Of a stretch of DNA of 6,422 bases, positions 4,774 through 6,422 are shown piece after piece (position 1 is the stretch's first letter; each line of letters opens with the position of its first letter). The DNA comes from CAZGLR01 sp964526635 (GTDB taxonomy: Bacteria; Zixibacteria; MSB-5A5; GN15; JAAZOE01), in contig CAZGLR010000154.1 in the NCBI GenBank assembly GCA_964526635.1, forward strand, positions 1 to 6,422. Reading direction: 5' to 3'. The notes beneath the pieces are model-generated. The model did no database searches. It was not told where the DNA came from and saw nothing but the letters and a program-made list of their open reading frames with translations. Position numbers and translations under genes: made by a program.

Positions 4774-6422
4774 CTATCCGGTTTCCATAGTTGCCCGGGG
4801 GGACTCACGGGGGAGGTCAGGGTCTTGATCATCCGTCTCAAGAGAACAGCGTGACCATATGCTGTACATCTCATCGCTGCTGGTTCTCGAGTTAATAACA
4901 AAGTCGGCTTTTCCGCTCCGGATGAGGGCGGCAAAACACTTGAGAATAACCGTATCAAAGGCGCTTCCTGAGTCTTCGGACATGATAGCCAGGGCTCTCT
5001 CCACCGGATACGCTTTGCGATAGACGCGATCGGAGGTCAGCGCATCAAATACATCGGCAACACTGATAATCCGCGCGCCCAGCGGGATATCTTCGCCCTT
5101 GAGGCCCAGCGGGTAGCCGGTGCCGTCGAATTTCTCATGATGATGCAGCAGCAGCGGCTTGATATCCCACGGGAATTCGATTCCACGCAAAAGCTCGACA
5201 CCGAGTTCCGGGTGTTTTTTTATTTTGGAAAACTCCTCACTGGTTAACCGGCCCGCTTTTTTCAGGACGGTATCATCAATTTTTATTTTGCCGATATCAT
5301 GCAGCAGGGCGGCGGCAACAATAGTCTTGAGGGCATTACCTCGCATTCCAAGTTCCCGGGCCAAAAGCAGTGAGAAACTGGCGACTCTATCGGAATGGCC
5401 CTTGGTATATTTGTCTTTGCGATCAACATTACGCGCCATCGATTCGAAAATTTCCAAATACATGTGTTCGATCGATCCGATGACTTTCTCCGCCTCTTCC
5501 CGCTTACCCTCGGCCTTCAACGATGTATAGATGCGATAAGAGGCTTCCAGATCAGCCAGAGCGTCGAAATGGTGTTCCATGGCGCTGTAGAGGGTCCCGC
5601 GTTCAAGCAGCACTTCGGCCTCGAGATATTGCGCACCGATTTCGGAGCTGATGGACAACGCTTCATTCAGAAGTTCGAGAGCGCTGCCAAGGTCACCCTC
5701 GGCGAAGGCAATCTTACCGGATATCTTGATTGTCTCGACCAGGTTGCCGTTGACAATCCCGGCGTCAACGAGATATTGACGGGCGATATCGGCATGATAG
5801 CGGCCCTGGACAGTCTTGCCTTTCTTCAGGTACAAATCAGCCAGATTGATATCGACTATCAGTTTGAGTGAGGCGTCTTTGATGCTTCGGGCGGTTTCAT
5901 AGGCCTGCTCAAAGTAATGCAGGGCCTCATCGACCAACCCGCGTTCGGCCAGGGTGATAGCCAGGTTGTTTTTGGTGTAGGCGGATTTGCGGATTTCATT
6001 ATTGGTGGAATAAAAGGCCAGCGACTCCCGGTATAATTCCAGCGCCCGCTGCCAGTTGCCTTTCATATTCATGATCGTACCGAGATTGTTGACCAGATCG
6101 GCATAGATCAGTTTATCGTCGAGTGACTCAGCGACGGCAATCGCTTCATCATAGTAGTTTTCGGCTTCTTCAAATTCACCGAGTTCCACATAAATAACAC
6201 CAAGGTTGCGCAGCGCCCGGCACAGGCCGGGAGCGTCATCAAGACGCCGGTAGGCGCCGATGGCGCGCTGGAGGTATCCCAGGGCACGGTCGTGATCGCC
6301 CAGCTTGGCCAAAAGCTGGCCGATCTGAGTGAACGTCTCCGATTTTGCCGACAGGTGGGAAGAATCACGACAGAATTTGAGGATCTTCTGGTATTCAGCG
6401 ATTGCATGCTCATGGTCACCAC
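4774..6422 (-). CDS. TPR-repeat protein with C-terminal HD-GYP cyclic-di-GMP phosphodiesterase domain (5' end outside window)
   Basis: 548 residues are visible and the frame stays open to position 6422, so the true start lies beyond the window; the TTG at 6310-6312 is inside the TPR array and is not the start. Counting from the first visible residue, TPR turns (GDHEHA, GDHDRA, GEFEEA, GNWQRA, GLVDEA, GKTVQG, GDLGSA, EHHFDA) fall at 1, 41, 81, 121, 161, 201, 242 and 282, a 40-residue period. A helical linker (about 303-330) leads to the HD-GYP domain (about 331-495): KYTKGHSDRV with H342, HD at 374-375, H403, HHE at 427-429, DGTGYP at 432-437 and VADVFDALT at 454-462. All expected metal-binding residues are there, so it is probably an active phosphodiesterase, most likely on cyclic di-GMP, with TPRs as a protein-interaction sensor. 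The visible part has no membrane segment. The last 45 or so residues are a polar tail. Confidence 0.93.
   Translation of the reverse strand, partial: GDHEHAIAEYQKILKFCRDSSHLSAKSETFTQIGQLLAKLGDHDRALGYLQRAIGAYRRLDDAPGLCRALRNLGVIYVELGEFEEAENYYDEAIAVAESLDDKLIYADLVNNLGTIMNMKGNWQRALELYRESLAFYSTNNEIRKSAYTKNNLAITLAERGLVDEALHYFEQAYETARSIKDASLKLIVDINLADLYLKKGKTVQGRYHADIARQYLVDAGIVNGNLVETIKISGKIAFAEGDLGSALELLNEALSISSEIGAQYLEAEVLLERGTLYSAMEHHFDALADLEASYRIYTSLKAEGKREEAEKVIGSIEHMYLEIFESMARNVDRKDKYTKGHSDRVASFSLLLARELGMRGNALKTIVAAALLHDIGKIKIDDTVLKKAGRLTSEEFSKIKKHPELGVELLRGIEFPWDIKPLLLHHHEKFDGTGYPLGLKGEDIPLGARIISVADVFDALTSDRVYRKAYPVERALAIMSEDSGSAFDTVILKCFAALIRSGKADFVINSRTSSDEMYSIWSRCSLETDDQDPDLPRESPRATMETG

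Noticed and set aside
4190..4828. 212-residue plus-strand open frame opposite the exported-protein gene
   Set aside because: It is the antisense shadow of the D/R-rich gene (Ser/Arg-rich, low complexity), runs across the strong minus-strand terminator and into the HD-GYP gene, and has no supporting domain.
6310..6312. TTG as the start of the TPR/HD-GYP gene
   Set aside because: The frame continues open to the window edge and encodes another TPR unit in register, so this codon is internal.

Overview
The window shows ordinary bacterial chromosome of about 50% G+C: tightly packed genes, good Shine-Dalgarno sites, no mobile element, CRISPR array, tRNA or rRNA that I can see. The sequence alone does not fix the taxon. 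A sodium-pump-type acyl-CoA decarboxylase cluster, a TPR plus HD-GYP protein and a D/R-rich exported protein together would suit an uncultured FCB-group or deltaproteobacteria-like lineage, and the 10-N run indicates a draft or metagenome assembly. This placement is inference.

Layout: (1) Positions 1-1641, minus strand: a carboxyltransferase subunit of the methylmalonyl-CoA decarboxylase / propionyl-CoA carboxylase family (mmdA-like), followed 15 nt later by the first 25 codons of an OadG-family membrane subunit that runs off the window. (2) Positions 1642-2018: a 377-nt divergent control region with a well-formed minus-strand promoter (TTGACG-17-TATAGT), a perfect 17-nt palindrome just downstream of it that looks like a repressor operator, and a weaker plus-strand promoter candidate. 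(3) Positions 2019-3727, plus strand: lipA (lipoyl synthase) and, 5 nt later, an Fpr-like FAD/NAD(P)H oxidoreductase, closed by a nested hairpin terminator. (4) Positions 3788-4584, minus strand: an exported, very highly charged helical protein with seven-residue RDDRRD-type repeats. It is interrupted by an assembly gap (3993-4002) and by an apparent one-base frameshift beside it. (5) Positions 4774-6422, minus strand: the C-terminal 548 residues of a TPR-array protein ending in an HD-GYP cyclic-dinucleotide phosphodiesterase domain, with a textbook intrinsic terminator.

How they fit together: the mmdA-like and OadG-like genes form one operon for decarboxylating (or, in reverse, carboxylating) methylmalonyl-CoA at the membrane, plausibly under a small-ligand repressor. 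The lipA-reductase pair may couple lipoate synthesis to its electron supply. The HD-GYP protein is a signalling enzyme and the charged protein an envelope component; neither has an obvious functional link to its neighbours. No clearly new multi-gene system is visible. The points most worth a second look are the palindromic operator, the lipA-reductase coupling and the D/R-repeat exported protein.
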